A stretch of 6,015 nucleotides of DNA. Source: Paracoccaceae bacterium. Its GTDB lineage: Bacteria; Pseudomonadota; Alphaproteobacteria; Rhodobacterales; Rhodobacteraceae. This document shows, piece by piece, positions 5,147-6,015 of the stretch. The first letter of the stretch is position 1. Every line of letters starts with the position of its first letter. Location of the stretch: contig DOHJ01000130.1 in the NCBI GenBank assembly GCA_003535335.1, positions 1 to 6,015 on the forward strand, written 5' to 3'. Made by a program: the position numbers and the translations under genes. The notes below the pieces were generated by a model. The model made no database searches and was not told the DNA's origin. It saw only the letters and a program-made list of their open reading frames with translations.

Positions 5147-5368
5147 TTAATATTTCATCCCGTATTCGATCTGATTGTCGCGCATAACCCGCTGGGCGCA
5201 AAGCAAATCGCGATCACACACCATCAGCCGCCTTGGAAACAACCCCGTTCCAGCTTCCATAATGCTCATGTTTACGTCCATTTCAAAGCAGTTTATACAC
5301 TGCCCATCAAGGAGCGCTTTTGCGAATATAACGACAGTGATATCAGTGGTGCGAAGCAGTTCTTTCAT
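5147..5368 (-). CDS. DUF2007-family putative signal-transducing protein
   Basis: A 73-residue protein, MKELLRTTDITVVIFAKALL followed by DGQCINCFEMDVNMSIMEAG, then LFPRRLMVCDRDLLCAQRVM and a short tail. This is the DUF2007 pattern: KELLRTTDxTxxxFAxALL, then the CFxMDxxMSxMEG-type loop, PRRLMVxDRD, and a final helix. The family is described as putative prokaryotic signal-transducing proteins; no biochemical role is established to my knowledge. The frame is open 42 nt further upstream, but homologues start at MKELLRTT, so I chose 5368. No Shine-Dalgarno is visible before this ATG (the minus strand reads GTTTTCCT), which is unusual. It carries four cysteines (24, 27, 51, 57), including a CxxC pair. 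Its stop TAA touches the ATG of the methyltransferase gene. Confidence 0.82.
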   Translation of the reverse strand: MKELLRTTDITVVIFAKALLDGQCINCFEMDVNMSIMEAGTGLFPRRLMVCDRDLLCAQRVMRDNQIEYGMKY

Positions 5369-5398
5369 AGGAAAACACATAAGGGCAAACTGAGCTGT

Positions 5399-5410
5399 TT
5401 GTCGAGACAA
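5399..5410. repeat. TTGTC-n2-GACAA inverted repeat in the divergent promoter region
   Basis: A perfect 5-2-5 inverted repeat lies 14 bp before the polyprenyl synthase ATG and 30 bp before the DUF2007 ATG, inside the 56-bp divergent gap (5369-5424). It could be a shared operator, but a 10-bp match of this kind can arise by chance. I could not identify -35/-10 pairs; the promoter for the synthase must overlap the DUF2007 coding sequence. Confidence 0.25.
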
Positions 5411-5424
5411 CTAACAAGAGAGTG

Positions 5425-6015
5425 ATGGGATTGAGCAAATCCGTAGATAAACCGCACGACCGCCTAAGCGTCTTTTTGGCCGCTGAAATGGAACAAGTGA
5501 ACGTCTTGATCCGTGAGCGAATGGCCTCGAAGCACGCGCCGCGCATTCCGGAAATCACCGCGCATCTAATTGATGCAGGCGGCAAACGATTGCGCCCGAT
5601 GCTGACATTGGCGGCGGCGCGGCTGTGTGGTTATCAGGGACAGTTTCACATAAATCTGGCGGCCACGGTTGAATTTATTCACACCGCCACCCTGTTGCAT
5701 GACGATGTGGTCGATGAAAGCGGCAAGCGGCGCGGGCGGCCTACGGCAAATTTGCTCTGGGATAACAAATCCAGCGTTCTGGTTGGTGATTATCTGTTTT
5801 CGCGTAGTTTTCAAATGATGGTTGAAACCGGATCAATGACCGTTCTGGATATTATGTCCAGCGCAATGACAACGATTGCCGAAGGCGAAGTTTTACAACT
5901 GATTGCCGCACAGGATTTATCCACCACCGAAGAAATTTATTTGCAAGTTGTGCGGGGCAAAACCGCCGCGCTGTTTGCGGCGGCCTGCCAGGTTGGCGGG
6001 GTGATTGCTAGAGCG
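5425..6015 (+). CDS. Long-chain all-trans polyprenyl diphosphate synthase (partial, C terminus beyond window)
   Basis: The frame is open for 197 codons to the window edge. The enzyme adds isopentenyl diphosphate units to an allylic primer to make the ubiquinone side chain. The IPP-binding GGKRLRP lies at 52-58. The first aspartate-rich motif is LLHDDVVDE (90-98, DDxxD at 93-97), followed by SGKRRGRPTAN with the conserved arginine pair. GDYLFSRSF (121-129), EGEVLQL (153-159) and GKTAALF (178-184) follow in the family order. The second DDxxD lies beyond the edge. Chain length cannot be read from what is visible; alphaproteobacteria usually make Q10, so decaprenyl or octaprenyl annotation (ispB/ddsA type) are both possible. 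The start is slightly uncertain: AAGAGAG (5416-5422) lies only 2 nt before the ATG at 5425, and a TTG at 5431 would have better spacing. It diverges from the DUF2007 gene. Confidence 0.93.
   Translation, partial: MGLSKSVDKPHDRLSVFLAAEMEQVNVLIRERMASKHAPRIPEITAHLIDAGGKRLRPMLTLAAARLCGYQGQFHINLAATVEFIHTATLLHDDVVDESGKRRGRPTANLLWDNKSSVLVGDYLFSRSFQMMVETGSMTVLDIMSSAMTTIAEGEVLQLIAAQDLSTTEEIYLQVVRGKTAALFAAACQVGGVIARA

Noticed and set aside
1..6015. Mobile element, phage, CRISPR, toxin-antitoxin or defence system
   Set aside because: All supported genes are chromosomal housekeeping or common accessory genes; no transposase, integrase, repeat array or nuclease signature was seen.

Overview
This window looks like chromosomal housekeeping DNA from an alphaproteobacterium, most likely a Rhodobacteraceae/roseobacter-type lineage of moderate GC content. 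I infer this from protein-level resemblance and gene order (glyoxylate-reductase-like dehydrogenase next to secE-nusG-rplK; polyprenyl synthase divergent from a DUF2007 protein and a TrmN6-like methyltransferase). No database search was possible, so the placement rests on recognition. I see no mobile element, CRISPR array, tRNA or rRNA. I do not see a convincing undescribed system; the interest lies in regulatory structures, one gene remnant and some odd residues.

Left part (1-2311, all minus strand; transcription runs from high to low coordinates): a 2-hydroxyacid dehydrogenase (2311-1325), then secE (1191-994), nusG (796-263) and the first 42 codons of rplK (127 to the window edge). This is the classic translocase / antitermination / ribosomal stalk-base cluster. 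The secE-nusG gap holds a terminator-like hairpin with a T tract followed by a -10-like hexamer. The nusG-rplK gap holds two GC-rich inverted repeats that look like a leader RNA.

Middle (2312-4086, plus strand): a secreted two-repeat SH3-like protein (2420-2932) diverges from the dehydrogenase. After an AT-rich gap with a long inverted repeat comes a 28-codon ORF whose first 15 residues match the N terminus of GcvA-like LysR regulators and then break off. Its stop codon overlaps the start of a YddG-type DMT/EamA exporter (3217-4086).

Right part (4087-6015): a 54-aa YdcH/DUF465 protein (minus) converges on the exporter with a 5-bp gap. Upstream of it on the same strand are a TrmN6-like tRNA adenine methyltransferase and a 73-aa DUF2007 protein, whose stop codon directly abuts the methyltransferase start. 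Across a 56-bp divergent gap a long-chain polyprenyl diphosphate synthase (ubiquinone side chain) starts at 5425 and runs off the right edge after 197 codons.

No stretch longer than 300 bases lacks a gene. The five largest gaps (128-262, 797-993, 1192-1324, 2312-2419, 2933-3133) are described in the entries.
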